Shown: positions 34,955 to 47,217 of the stretch, one piece after another | How positions within the stretch are numbered: the stretch's first letter is position 1 | How the letters are laid out: each line of letters begins with the position of its first letter | Source of the DNA: Cymodocea nodosa | Taxonomy: Eukaryota > Streptophyta > Magnoliopsida > Alismatales > Cymodoceaceae | Length of the DNA: 64,000 nucleotides | Assembly: GCA_036874045.1 (NCBI GenBank) | Contig: JAZBRI010000010.1 | Coordinates: 2,996,001-3,060,000 of the forward strand | Direction of reading: 5' to 3' | The notes under the pieces: model-generated | What the model was told of the DNA's origin: nothing | Database searches by the model: none | What the model saw: only the letters and a program-made list of their open reading frames with translations | Translations under genes and position numbers: made by a program

Positions 34955-36523
34955 TGTTGAGTATTTTTGTTTTGATGATGTGTGCTGAATGAAAATAATC
35001 ATATTTGCTCAATTACTATTGCTTGTGAAAAGAAATTAAAATCATCAATTAATACAGAAAAAGCTTACTGATATAAATACTTGTCTATATTGGATCTGAA
35101 GTTAATAACTAGTCGTTTCGTTGCATTAATTTCTCATTTAGCTAAACGTTAAGTTAACATGTGTTTTTATTGAAAAGCATGATATGTTTTAATGTTATAT
35201 CTTTTGTATCATGAACAGTGCACGTTTAGACAACTCGTTAAGTTAGAGTTTTGTTTGTATAGAGGTCATGTGAGAACTCGTTAAGTTAGAGGCTTAAAGG
35301 TTAAAATAGGTCACGTGATAACTCATTAAGTTAGTGAGTAAAAGAAGAGATGAACTCGTGAAGTTAGTGTTATACACGTGGTGAAATTATAAGTTACGAA
35401 TGTTGTATTGTATCACGTGAGGTGCACATGTTTAACTCGTTAAGTTAACATAACTAAACGCGTTGAGTTGCTATATTGAACACTAAGGCAACGTGTTAGG
35501 TTAGCGTTATAAACTTAAGTTGTTACTTTTGCACGTGGTAAAATTCTTATTATAAAAACATTTATTTATTACTGGTTCGTTGAGTTATCATAACACAACG
35601 GAGATGACTCGTTGAATTAGTATAACACCACAGACTTAGTTCGTTGAGTTAGCTACAGTACTTGTCACGTGAAATGGCACATGAGGAACTCGTTAAGTTA
35701 GAAACGTTAAGTTATATATATACTTGTGTTACTCGTTTAGTTAACATTAAAGTAACGACTTCTTATTACACTGATGAAAAACTTTTGGACGAGAAAGTTT
35801 ATTTTGCAGGAAATTTTTCAGAGATCTAGGACTGATGATTAAACAAAATTTGAAATATAAACGTGGGTTAGAACGTGTGTGTTTCGATGAAGGAAAAAGA
35901 AAAGACGTGGAGAAGTGGAAAACTGGTGGTGGTTAAACATGAAGGATATGCATGAAATGAAGATACAGTATAAAAGGCATAGAATTCTCGTTGATCAATT
36001 TATCCTTGCACACAAAAAGAAAAATCTTTTCGAGGATCAAACCATCCCTGCACACCAAAAGAAAAATCTTTTTCAGGGATGAAAAACACCTTCTCGGGGA
36101 AAATCTCTTAAGTGGAAGAAAGTTCAGTGAAGCATAAAAAGGTAAGATTTTCGTCACTGAAGATTTGAAGTATCAGAAGAAAGCAAATTCGGTGAAGCAT
36201 GAAAAGACAAGATATTCGTCACTGAAGAATTGCTGAAGAAGAAGAAAGATCTCAAACAGGGAGAAAAGTTTTAAATTCCGCAAATTAGTTTTCTCTGTTT
36301 GTAGTTATGAAATTGTTTAGATGATACATGGTATCGAAATATAATTGCATCTACAATTTCTGAGGAGAATTGAATTGTATATTGTAATTGAAACATTGAA
36401 TAAAAATGATTTTATGAAAACAATGTCTCGACTTGTTTTTGAGTTTTAAAGTTTCAATTATATTTTAGAAAATATTAAAAATACACAATTCACCTCCCTC
36501 TTGTGTAGCCATATGATCCTACA
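34955..36523 (+). repeat. C2 5' LTR (copia, about 1.57 kb)
   Basis: From TGTTGAGTATTTTTG to GATCCTACA, followed by AG and the primer site. The motif array (about 35200-35760) alternates AACTCGTTAAGTTAG with CACGTGA/CACGTGG, then two to three copies of a roughly 30-bp unit with TTCGTTGAGTTA and TAACACCAC. The leader (36000-36250) holds AAAGAAAAATCTTTTTCAGG repeats. Confidence 0.9.
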
Positions 36524-36525
36524 AG

Positions 36526-36541
36526 TGGTATCAGAGCTTTG
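36526..36541 (+). other. C2 primer-binding site (initiator Met tRNA)
   Basis: TGGTATCAGAGCTTTG two bases after the LTR end, as in C1. Confidence 0.9.
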
Positions 36542-36723
36542 TTAATAATCTTTGATATAAAATCGATACCAACTTATTTAATATCATTGCTTATTCTACC
36601 TTCCTTGTTTTTAAACAAAAATTAATATCTGAGCATACGTTTAACTCTATTGATTTAAGGCTCAAGTTGTTTTAAACCTTTTAGACTGTTTAAAATCAAA
36701 TAGGTTGAAAAATCTAAGGTAAA

Positions 36724-38958
36724 ATGGCTACTGGAAATGGTAATTTTTCTTTATATGAAGGCCAAAATCTTAATCGTCCTCCTTTATTTGATGGAATACA
36801 TTTTGAATATTGGAAATATAGGATGACTATTTTTCTTCAAAGTATAGATCATAAGTTGTGGTTCATGATTTCTAAACCATATACTCCTTTAACTACTCCT
36901 TATAATACTTGGACAATTACTGAAAAAGAAAATGAAACTCTGAATGCTAGGGGCTTAAATATTTTATTTTGTGCATTGAGTTATGAACAGTTCAGTAAAG
37001 TGTCGGCATATAAATCTGCTTATGAGGTGTGGCATGCATTAGAAGTTTCACATGAAGGTACTTCTCAAGTTAAAGAGACAAAAATAAATATGTTGATTCA
37101 TAAATATGAACTCTTTAAGATGCATGAAGACAAAAATATTTCTGAGATGTTTTCCAGATTTCTTGATATCATAAATTCATTAAAATGTTTAGGAAAGAAT
37201 TTTGAACAGAAGGATTTGGTGAGGAAAATTCTCAGATCCCTAAGTTCTAAATGGTCTCAGAAAATAACATCAATTGAGGAATCACGAGATTTAAATATTT
37301 ATTCTATGAATGAACTTATAGTAAATTTAACAGCTTATGAAGTTCAATTAAATGAATCACTGAGTCACAACAAACTAAAAATGAAGAAAGAAATAGCCTT
37401 CAAAATTAATTCAGATTCTAATATATCTACTGATTCTGACGAGGATTTGATTTTGCTGACTAGGAAATTCAAGAAAGCATGGAAAGCTAGGAAACAGCAA
37501 AGGAACAAAAATGATAAACCCTCAACGTCAAAATCATTGAATGACAAGAATTCTTCATCCAGAAAGTATGTATGTTACAACTATAAGAAACCTAGACATC
37601 TTTCTCTAGATTGTCCTATGAGGAAAAATGAAAAGCAAAGTAGGACAAATTAGAAGAAGACGGCTCAGAAAACTCAGAAAAAGTTTTACAAGAAAAAGGC
37701 TTTGAAGGTTACTTGGGATGACACGTCTAAAGAGTCTGAATCTGAGGAATTAGCATCAAAATCTTCACATTCAAAAGGAGAACAAGAGTTAGAAGACGTT
37801 GCTCATGTGTGCTTCATGGTAGATGAGTCTGAGGTAATATCTGATCCTGAAAGTCATTCAGATTTCAACTTTGATGAATTATTATGTGCTTATCATGCAT
37901 TATTACAAAAACTTAACATTTTTAAACTAGAAAATAAGAATATTAGAAAATCTTCATCCATTATGGAAGAAGAAAATTGTTTCCTGTCTACTACCTTAGA
38001 AATGTTTAAATGTGATAATGAAAATTATGCTAGAGATTTGCAAAAATTTAGATTTAATGAATGTATCTTGCATGAACAAATACAGAATATAAATGCTGAA
38101 AAATTAAAGATAGAATCTGAAAATGAAATGTTGAGAAACAATATAAATGAACTTGAATTAGAGATAGATTTAAATTCTACCTTTGAGAAATGGAATTTAA
38201 GTCAAACTAAGTTAGACAAACTAACTAGTACCCCTGCAGTGTCTTATAAATTTGGCTTAGGATTTGATTATCCTGAATATCCTAAATCTCAAGCCAATAA
38301 AGGATTTATTAGTTGCAGTTCAAGTAAATCTAAGACTAAAATTCCTTTTATTATGAAACAAGGTAATAAATATGTAGAAGTAGATACTTCAAGGGATGAA
38401 TCATGTAATAAAAATATAAATCAATGTGATTTGTCAAATTGTACTTCTAACATGACTATAAATGTTTCTAAAAATCTTGTTTCTTATTCTGGAAATTCAG
38501 TTTCTAATGTTTCTAAAATTTCAGACAATTGTAGTAAACTGAAAATTCAAAAACCTGAGCATGTAATTCAATACACTGGTATTAGACCAATTACTCATTC
38601 TGCATGTGATAAAACAAAAAATTCTTGTGTAGAAAAAGATTTTGTATGTACGGAAAGTGTTAATACAAGTACAAAATCTTGGTATGAACTTACAGAAATG
38701 TATGAGCATGACCAAAATAAATTAACATCTGATAAAAATATGTTTGGTCTTGATTATACTACATCTGAAAACAAAAAGAATGATTGCAAAAGCAATAATG
38801 CTATATGTGAGTATGAAGCTAATGATAAATCAATAGTACTTACAACTAATAAGAATATAAATGATAATGTTAAACTATTTTTAAACAAAAAGAAGAAATA
38901 TGCGTTTAATGAACTTGGTCCTCAACAACCTTGGGTACCAAGAAAAAGTTTTTTTTAA
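36724..38958 (+). pseudogene. C2 gag with long C-terminal extension, one or two breaks
   Basis: The start MATGNGNFSLYEGQ opens a copia gag domain (FDGIHFEYWKYRM, DHKLWFMI, VWHALEVSHEGT, KMHEDKNISEMFSRFL), then a Lys/Arg-rich linker and zinc-knuckle region (about 37565-37620). A long acidic, coiled-coil and Asn/Ser-rich extension follows (LLCAYHALLQKL, NINELELEIDL, CDLSNCTSN) ending FNELGPQQPWVPRKS. Total about 740 codons, typical of Sirevirus gag. TTTGTGTTGCAG right after the end resembles a splice acceptor. Confidence 0.85.
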
Positions 38959-38967
38959 TTTGTGTTG

Positions 38968-41769
38968 CAGGAGGAAACAACATCAAAATGGATCTTGGAC
39001 AGTGGAGCGTCAAGTCACATGACCGGACAAAAAGGTCTATTACAAAATTTTACAAATACCATGTAAGGAAGTGTAACATTTGGAAACAAAAGCAAAGATA
39101 AAATCATAGGTATGGGCAATGTTCAAATAACTCCTACTTGTGTTATTTCGAATGTACTATATGTAGAAAACCTAGGATTTAATTTGCTGAGTGTCATAAA
39201 ACTAACTGAAAATGGATATTATGTAGTATTTGAAGATAATGTCTGCAAAATAATTGATAAAAATATAGATGAAATTAAGTTTATTGCTAAAAGAAAAGGT
39301 CCTGTATGTATTTTATCTTTACCTTCTGGTGCAGTTGATTTAAATTCATGTTTGCTAGTTGAAACTAGTGATGCATATTTATGGCATAGAAGGATTGGGC
39401 ATATAAATATGAGATTTTTACATAAACTATCTAGAAAACATTTAGTGAGAGGTTTACCAAAGATTAAATACTCAAAAAACTTTATGTGTGATGCATGTGA
39501 GTTAGGTAAACTTCACAAAAACTCTTTTAAATCCAAAACTAATATTTCAAGCAAGAGAGTCTTAGAACTTATACATATCGATCTATTTGGACCAACAAGA
39601 ATCATGAGTCTTGGTGGTAAACGGTATGTATTTGTTTTAGTAGATGACTTCTCTAGATACACTTGTTATGTTATTAACAGAAGTCATTTAAGACCTCATG
39701 TTAATAAAACTCCTTTTGAAATTATGTTTAATAGGGTTCCAAAAATTTCCTATATGAAACCATTTGGCTACAAGTGTTTTATTCTTAATACTAAGGATAA
39801 AAGGGATAAATTTCAAGCCAAATCGGATGAAGGAATTTTTGTAGGTTACTCTACTAGAAGTAAAGCTTATAGAGTATATAACAAGACTTCTAGGACTATT
39901 GAAGAAACCCTTCATGTAAGCTTCAATGAAAATTCTCTTAGAGAATCTCAATCTAAAGCTAATAATGATGACTTGATCAATTTTCCAAATGAGTTAGAGA
40001 TCAATAGAGAGATTGATGATTTATTTGAGAAAATCAAAAATATGAACTTAAATGATCAAACTAATGATGAAAGTGATGAACTTTCAGATGTTGATGAGAA
40101 TATTGAGGAAAATCAGAGAAATTGGCATTATTCTTCATCACATCCCATTGCTCAAGTCATTGGTAATATTAATGAGGGAGTTAAAACTAGAACTTCAGTA
40201 AATTTAAATAGTATGTGTATGTTTGTTTCTATGGTGGAACCAAGGAATATACAAGAAGCATTATCTGATGAAAATTGGATAGTGGTAATGCAAGAAGAAC
40301 TAAATCAATTCATCAAAAATGATGTATGGGAATTAGTCTCTCCACCAGAAAATCAGTCCATAATAGGTACAAAGTGGATCTTTAGAAACAAAACTAACGA
40401 AACTGGTCAAATTATAAGGAATAAAGCTAGATTAGTTGCACAAGGGTATACACAGGAAGAAGGATTAGATTATGATGAAACATTTGCTCCTATGGCTAGG
40501 TTAGAAAGTATTAGAATATTATTGGCCTATGCTTGTTATATGGATTTTAAATTATATCAAATGGATGTAAAGAGTGCGTTTCTAAATGGTTTAATTAATG
40601 AAGAAGTCTATGTAAAACAACCACCTGGATTTGAAGATATTAAAAATCCTGACTTTGTGTATAAATTGAAGAAAGCCTTATATGGTTTGAAGCAAGCACC
40701 TAGATCATGGTATGAAAGATTGTCTACTTTTTTAATAGAAAAAGGCTATATCATGGGAAAAGTGGATCATACTCTATTTATTAAGAAAGATGGTAAAGAT
40801 CAGATTGTTGTTCAAATATACGTGGATGATATAATCTTTGGAGTAACCTCTGATAAGTTGATAGAAATATTCTCTGAAGAGATGACTAATCAGTTTGAAA
40901 TGAGTATGATAGGAGAACTTTCATATTTTCTAGGACGTCAAATTAAGCAAATGGATAAAGGTATATTTTTAAATCAAGAAAAATATGCAGTTGAAATGCT
41001 TAAGAAATTTAATTTTAATGATACAAGGATATGAGGAACTCCTATGAGTACTACTTTAAAGTTAGATATTGATGACATAGGAAAATCTATAGATCAAAGA
41101 AAATACAGAAGTATGATTGGTTATTTACTTTATTTGACTGCTAGTAGACCTGATATTATGTTTGTTGTGTGTGTTTGTGCTAGATTTCAATCTAATCCTA
41201 AAGAATCACACTTAATTGCAGTTTAAAGAATATTTAGATATATACAAGGAACTAAAAATTTCGGACTGTATTATTCTAAGGATAGTTTAATAGATCTTAT
41301 AGGATATACTGATGCTGATTATGCAAGATCTAAATCTGATAGAAAGAGTACCAGTGGCACATGTTAATTATTGGGAAATAATTTGGTGTCATGGTTTAGT
41401 AAAAAGCAAAACTGTGTAGCACTTTCTACTACAGAAGCTGAATATGTTGCTGCTGCACTGTGTTGCACTCAGATTCTACGGATAAGGCAAACTTTAGAAG
41501 ATTTTGGATTATCTTATGATACAACTGAGATTTATTGTGATAGTAGTTCTGCAATAAATCTTTCCAAAAATCCTATATTACATTCAAGAGCAAAGCATAT
41601 AGAGGTTAGACATCATTTTCTAAGAGATAACGTAATTAAAGGAAAAATTAAATTAGAATTTGTGTCTAGTAAAAATCAATTAGCTGATATATTTACAAAA
41701 CCTCTAGACGAAAATACATTCTGCAACATTAGATTAAATTTAGGTATTTGTAGGCTATGTGATGTGTAA
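38968..41769 (+). pseudogene. C2 pol (protease, integrase parts, RT, RNase H), broken
   Basis: Protease WILDSGASSHMTG near 38990 and NLLSVIKL; integrase zinc-binding WHRRIGHINM and CDACELGK; LFGPTRIM and LVDDFSRYT; RT with WIFRNKTNE, ARLVAQGYTQEEG, MDVKSAFLNGLI, KKALYGLKQAPRSWYERL, QIYVDDIIFG (the catalytic YVDD, about 40820) and LSYFLGRQIKQ; RNase H with ALSTTEAEYVAAA, IYCDSSSAINL and DIFTKPL. Most of it reads open over 39112-41034. It is still incomplete, with a few breaks. Confidence 0.9.
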
Positions 41770-43357
41770 AATGCTTAAACTCCACATAAAAAGATAAATA
41801 TTATTGATGATGTTGTTCACCTCATAGATATTATATACTTATTATAAATATCTAAAGTAATATCTAAACTACTGCTTAAGATACTATGTATTTATTGTAA
41901 AATCATAGTAGTATCTTATTGATTTTAAGTAGTTTATCAATTTTAATGGTTTTTACAATTTTAAGTGGAAGTGTAAATGAAAAACATTAAATACTTCTGA
42001 CATTCTGAAATTTTGATTAAATGTTTTCTTTGAATCAAGGAAAATGCATATGATCATGCAAAAAATTTGACTTAATTGATTAAACTTGTAGAATAAGTTA
42101 TATGTAACTCATCTTAAACTATTAATCAAAAGTATAAGCTTATTGAAACTGATTCATATTCTCAGTACAATCATAGAAGTAAAAATTGTATGAGATTTGT
42201 GTTTTATTGCATCTGTATTAATGGAATACATATATACTGTGCTTAAAATGAAAAGTGCTTACAAAGTGAAAATCTTTGAGAGTTTATTGATCAGTTTGAT
42301 CACGAGCCTTTTGTACTTGAGCAGATAGGTATGTAAGGATTGTTGTCCTGAAAAAGGATTCTTTAAATCTAGCAACCTAAGGTCCTAATCAGATCTAGGA
42401 TTGTTGACTGAAAGCTCATTACACGGGTACATTAGAAAGCTCTTGCATGATTCAAGCTTTTCAAACTAACTTTTAAAGAAAATTATCAATATTTACTGTT
42501 TTGAAAAGAAAAAGTTGTTTCATTAATTACAGATATCTTTGAATCGCATATAGTTTATACCAATATGACTACTGATTTATTGAATCAACATTAGTACTTT
42601 TGAAAATGTTTATTTGAGATACATTCTTTTATTCTCCTTGAATTAATCGAATTGAGTTCAAAGTTGTGTTTTGATTCATATACAGAAGGAATTGATTTTG
42701 GAAATCATTTTTGATGATGTTAGGATAACGGAAGTCTCTGAAAAGAAAATGTAAAAGTATAGTTATACTTAACATCTATTGTCACTACAAGTATATTTTG
42801 TATTTTGATTGAATATATTTGAAGTATATTTGTAGGGGGAGCATTAACAATGTCAAAAACAGATTAATATAATTTAAAATACAAATTTTAGTTAATCTGA
42901 ATTAATGTCCTCTTAAAATCTTGATGAAATAATTTAAAAAGACAAATAAACTATTTTAGATTCAAAGGACAAAATGTTCAAATAGTTTACAATGTTTTCA
43001 AGATAATGTTAAGTTTAGCATGTGTGTTGTTTTCGGAACGTTTTAGTTGGAAGCATCTGAAACTTGTTTAAGTGTACTAACTAGACGTTATGTTAGATAA
43101 GGTAACGTGTAAAACTGCCTCTAGACAGCGTTTTACTCGTTAGATTAGTTAACTCAACGAGTTATACTTGAATATTTTGGGTACTTTGATTGAATAAGCT
43201 TTATTCAATATTTATTTTATTTCTAAACCCGACTTATCTTCATGTTGAGTTATACACCTAAAAACCCTATTTAAACACTTATAACACGGGGACTTAGGTT
43301 ATTTGTAAACTTTGTCAAGAAAATCTTTCCCGCTTGTTGCTATTACAACCTACGACG
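41770..43357 (+). other. C2 noncoding spacer between pol and accessory ORF
   Basis: Mirrors C1 4969-6557. It holds the conserved core (about 42272-42480), an internal polypurine-like TAGGGGGAG (42833-42841) and, near 43120-43170, motifs such as GTTAACTCAACGAGTTA. TATTTAAACAC near 43268-43278 and the leader ending CGACGATGG could be promoter and start context of the accessory ORF (inference). Confidence 0.6.
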
Positions 43358-44096
43358 ATGGTCTCCAAGTTCTACAAAGGTCATGGTAGAGGAAAAGGCA
43401 AAAGCAGAAGAGATGCAAAAGGAAAAGAAATAGAGAATTATGAAGTTCCACGTACTTGGTTCAAGAAAATATTTCGAGTGGACAAAAGGTTAGAAGAACT
43501 TTATAGAGATTACTTCTTTTCTCAGGATATATTAGATGAAGTTAGATAAGAACTTCAACATACTGATGCTAGTATTACATACATGGGTATTCGAAGTAAA
43601 TATGATAGAGAATACAGAATGAAATGTGCTGAGATTGCATTTTTGTAACAATATGCAAAATATTTGGAAAAAGGTGTAGGTTCATCAAATAGAACTCCTC
43701 AAACTCCTATAAACGGTACAAGACTACATGTATTTAAGGAAGAGCATGAATTAGCTATCCCTACTCCTTTATATTCAAAACAAGTAGAATCAGATATTGC
43801 TGTAGACAAAACAAAAGTTGATAGTCTTTGAAAGGCCGTTGCAATAGAAAGTGCCTTAGAAGAATTAAAGCAGAAAACTTTTATGGAGCAATTTGAAAAG
43901 AAAACAGCAATACTTGAAGAGGAGAAACAGAAATGTTATAGTAGAAGGAAAATCAGAAAAATTATGTCTAAGGAAACAAAGTCTATTGAAAAAGGAAAAT
44001 CAGATGAAAATTTATTTTCAAAGGACGATGTATGTCTAGACATTGTACCTTTTTGTGCATCTGATAAACTCATCAGTTCTGAACACACTGAGCATC
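43358..44096 (+). pseudogene. C2 accessory ORF, N-terminal third (fossil)
   Basis: Starts MVSKFYKGHGRGKGKSRRD, a basic Gly-rich N-terminus, then VPRTWFKKIFRVDKRLEELY and YFFSQDILDEV, a coiled-coil stretch (MEQFEKKTAILEEEKQK) and a Lys/Arg patch (SRRKIRKIMSKE). It ends at the junction with G1b. A few breaks. Confidence 0.75.
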
Positions 44097-47000
44097 ATTA
44101 AAAGTTTTGCTTGCATAATGAATCACTCTAGGAGATTTTTATATTTTTTATCCCAATACTGCTCCTATAGCAAAATCAGAAGCATTGCACATTAATTCAA
44201 ATGGATAGTTCCAATCAGGTGCTTGAATTATAGGAGTTGAAATTAAACTAGTTTTAAGTCTGAAAAATGCTTCTTTGCATTTCTTATCAAAGTTAAATGG
44301 GACATCTTTTAATAGATTAGTTAAAGGCCTAGCTATCTTGCTAAAGTCTTTAATAAATCTTTTATAAAAACCAGCATGTCCTAGAAATGATCTAATATCT
44401 TTCACTAATTTAGGTTCTGGTAGATTAGAAATTATTTTTATTTTAGCCTTATCTACTTCCAACCCTTTCTTAGAAACAACATGCCCTAAGACTATTCCTT
44501 GTTTAACCATGTAGTGACATTTTTCCCAATTTAAAATTAGATTTTTTTCCACACAGCGTTTTAATATTAAGTCTAAATTGTTTAAATAGACTTCATATGA
44601 GTTGCCATATATAGTAAAATCATCCATAAATATTTCTAAAAGGTCTTCAGTCATTCTAGTAAATATGCCCTGCATACATCTTTGAAAAGTAGCTCGCACA
44701 TTGCATAATCTGAATGGCATTCTCTTAAAAGCATAAGTTCCATTAGGACAGGTGAAAGTTGTTTTCTCTTGATCCTCTAATGCTACTAGAATTTGATTAT
44801 ACCCTAAATACTTGTCTAGGAAACAAAAATATTCTTGCCCTACTAATCTTTTCAGCATTTGATCTATAAAAGGTAAGGGAAAATGATCTTTCCTAGTCAC
44901 AGCATTCAGCTTTCTATAGTCTATACGTACTCTCCAGCGTGATTGAATTCTAGTAGGTATCAAGTCTTGACTTTCATTCCTAGTAACTGCTAATCCTGAT
45001 TTCTTGGGAACTACATAGATTGGATTAACCCATGAGCTATCAAAAATCGGATAAATTATATCATTATCTAACCATTTAACTATTTCTTTCCTGACTACTT
45101 CTTTAAGGTGTGGATTTAATCTTCTCTCAAGAATTCTAACAGGTTTAGCATTCTCTTCTAAATATATGTGATGATAGCATAAAGTTGAACTTAACCCTTT
45201 TATATCAGTCATAGTCCATCCTATTGCTTCTTTATAACTTTTTACTACAACTATTAATTTAGCTATTTGATCCTCTTTTAAATCTGAAGCAATAATGATT
45301 GGACAGGTTCATTTATCTTCCAGAAATATATAGGTTAATTCAGGAGGTAAAGGTTTTAATTTTAAATGCTGCCCATTAGAAGCTAGAGCTCCTAACTGAA
45401 CATCATCATTTTTTAAATTAATTTCTTCCATAACTCCTTCTATATTTATGCTTTCATTTTCCTCTAAAGTTTCAGAATTGATTTGCCTATTTAATTCTTC
45501 TTGAATCACATCATCTAACATATATCCTTCATCCTCTAAAAAGACTATGGTATGTAAGGACATTTCTAACTCTTCAAACCTTTCTGATTTGAAAATATTT
45601 AATTGAGTATCCTCATTACCATATGGTAACTTCATTACTCCAATTTTACAATTTATAACAGCCCCTGATGTTGCTAAAAATGGCCTTCTCAAAATTAAAG
45701 ATGTATCACTATTTTTATGCTTAATTTGTTGGGAATCCAAAATTACAATATCAATAGTATATATAAAATTTTTTATTTTAATTAAGACATTCTCTATTTT
45801 TCCTCTAGAATATCTTATACTTCTATCAGCTAATTGAATAAACATACTAGTAGGAATTAAGGCTTCTAATCCTAAGGATGCAAATATATTACTTGGCATG
45901 ACATTTATACCTGCACCTAAGTCTATTAAGGTTCTTTCTAGAATAGTATTTCCTATGGTGCATGATATAACAGGGATTCCAGGATCGGATAACTTTTTAG
46001 GAATTTGTGGCAGAAATAGGGAACTACTTTGCTTAGCTAAAAAGACATTTCTAAGAACTCTTCGCTCTCCTTTCTTAGTACACCAATCCTTAAGAAATTT
46101 AGCACAAGGTGACATTTTCTGCAATAAATCTAACAAAGGAATGTTAACTTGTACTTTTTCAAAAATTTCTCTGATTTTCTCTTGTTTTTCAGGTATTGTT
46201 TGTTGTAATCTTTCAAGATAGGGTGCTAAAGATTTTGATTTCAAAGACTCTTTTTCTTTCAATTGATTTGTTTGATCATTTTTAGCTTCATTCGCAAATT
46301 AAGATTGTTCTTCAGTGATTTCTAGATTTTCAGCTATATTTTCATTATCATTTTGATTTTTACTCTTATCCACCTTCATATCATTTTCATTTTGAGTTCT
46401 TGGTGGTATATTGGTTCCAAATCTTAATGTTATACATACATCTTCTAGATTTTCGTTACTTTCATGATGTTTTTGTATATCATTTTCGTGATTATGATCT
46501 TCAATTGTTTTTAGTTTTAAAGTGCATTCTTTAAATTCTCTTGCATTAGTATTTTCTGTATGCTGTATATTTTACAAATTATGCAAGTTTATAACATTAT
46601 AATCTTCATTGTCCTATTGCCTAACTTGTATTTTCATTGTATATTCGTCTAATACTTTTAATTTTCTTTCCAGATCATCCAATTTCATTGCATTCAATTT
46701 TTGATCAATTTTCATTATGACTTTTTCAGTTTCGTAAATTATATCCTTTTTAGGTTCTGAATATGATTCCTTATAATTTAATTGGTTGACTTCTTGTTGC
46801 TGACACATAAAGTATTCCAATTTATCTAGGTTTTGCTCTATACTATGCTCTAGTCTGTCATACCTATCCCAAACTTTAGTGTCTCTCATCATATAACACA
46901 TTCTATACTAACCATTAGTTGGGTAAACTATAGGATTCTCATACTCGGCTCTATTACATTAAGGATAATTCATTTGTTGTTCATGGGATCTAACCATCTG

Positions 47001-47190
47001 TAAATGTCTCAATTTCAAACAATCAGAAATGTCGTGTCCTTCAGAATTGCAAAATTCACATATGCTAATTACAAGTTTCAGAAATCTTTGAGCATAAGCA
47101 TATGCCATATTCTCAATTACAGAAGAAAACACACAACTCTAGCTATTAAAACTAAACAGCTCTAACAGTTGTTTATATTAATTCAATCCA
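44097..47190 (-). pseudogene. G1b gypsy zinc knuckle, protease and RT (fossil)
   Basis: Read from the primer site: a CCHC zinc knuckle (47060-47019; C-x2-C-x4-H-x4-C, CEFCNSEGHDISDC) only about 130 bp in, then coiled-coil sequence (46901-46614). An Athila/Tat linker follows (PYLERLQQTIPEKQEKI, NIPLLDLLQKM), with protease (LIDLGAGINVMPSNIF, QLADRSIRYSRGKIE) at 45309-46262, and RT (VRIDYRKLNAVTRKDHFPL, FCFLDKYLGYNQI, FMDDFTIYG at the catalytic site, FLGHAGFYKRFIKDFSKIA) at 44148-45212. The capsid domain normally found before the knuckle is absent here and lies at 31083-32270. A few breaks. Confidence 0.85.
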
Positions 47191-47193
47191 ATT

Positions 47194-47210
47194 CCCCGGC
47201 AACGGCGCCA
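47194..47210 (-). other. G1b primer-binding site, TGGCGCC type
   Basis: The minus strand reads TGGCGCCGTTGCCGGGG, seven bases from the LTR end CCCAAACA. This is the usual primer site of plant Athila/Tat elements, attributed to aspartate tRNA. Confidence 0.9.
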
Positions 47211-47217
47211 TAAACCT

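Larger units (their letters stand above)
34955..44096 (+). mobile_element. Copia C2: Sirevirus-type element, 5' LTR to accessory ORF, best preserved pol
   Basis: Parts: 5' LTR (34955-36523), primer site (36526), gag (36724-38958), pol (38968-41769), spacer with conserved core (41770-43357) and part of the accessory ORF (43358-44096). Same family as C1 and C6. It is inserted in the accessory ORF of gypsy G1b and abuts G1b RT sequence at 44096, with no 3' LTR in the window. Coding parts show only about five breaks, fewer than C1, so it is younger or less decayed. Confidence 0.85.
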
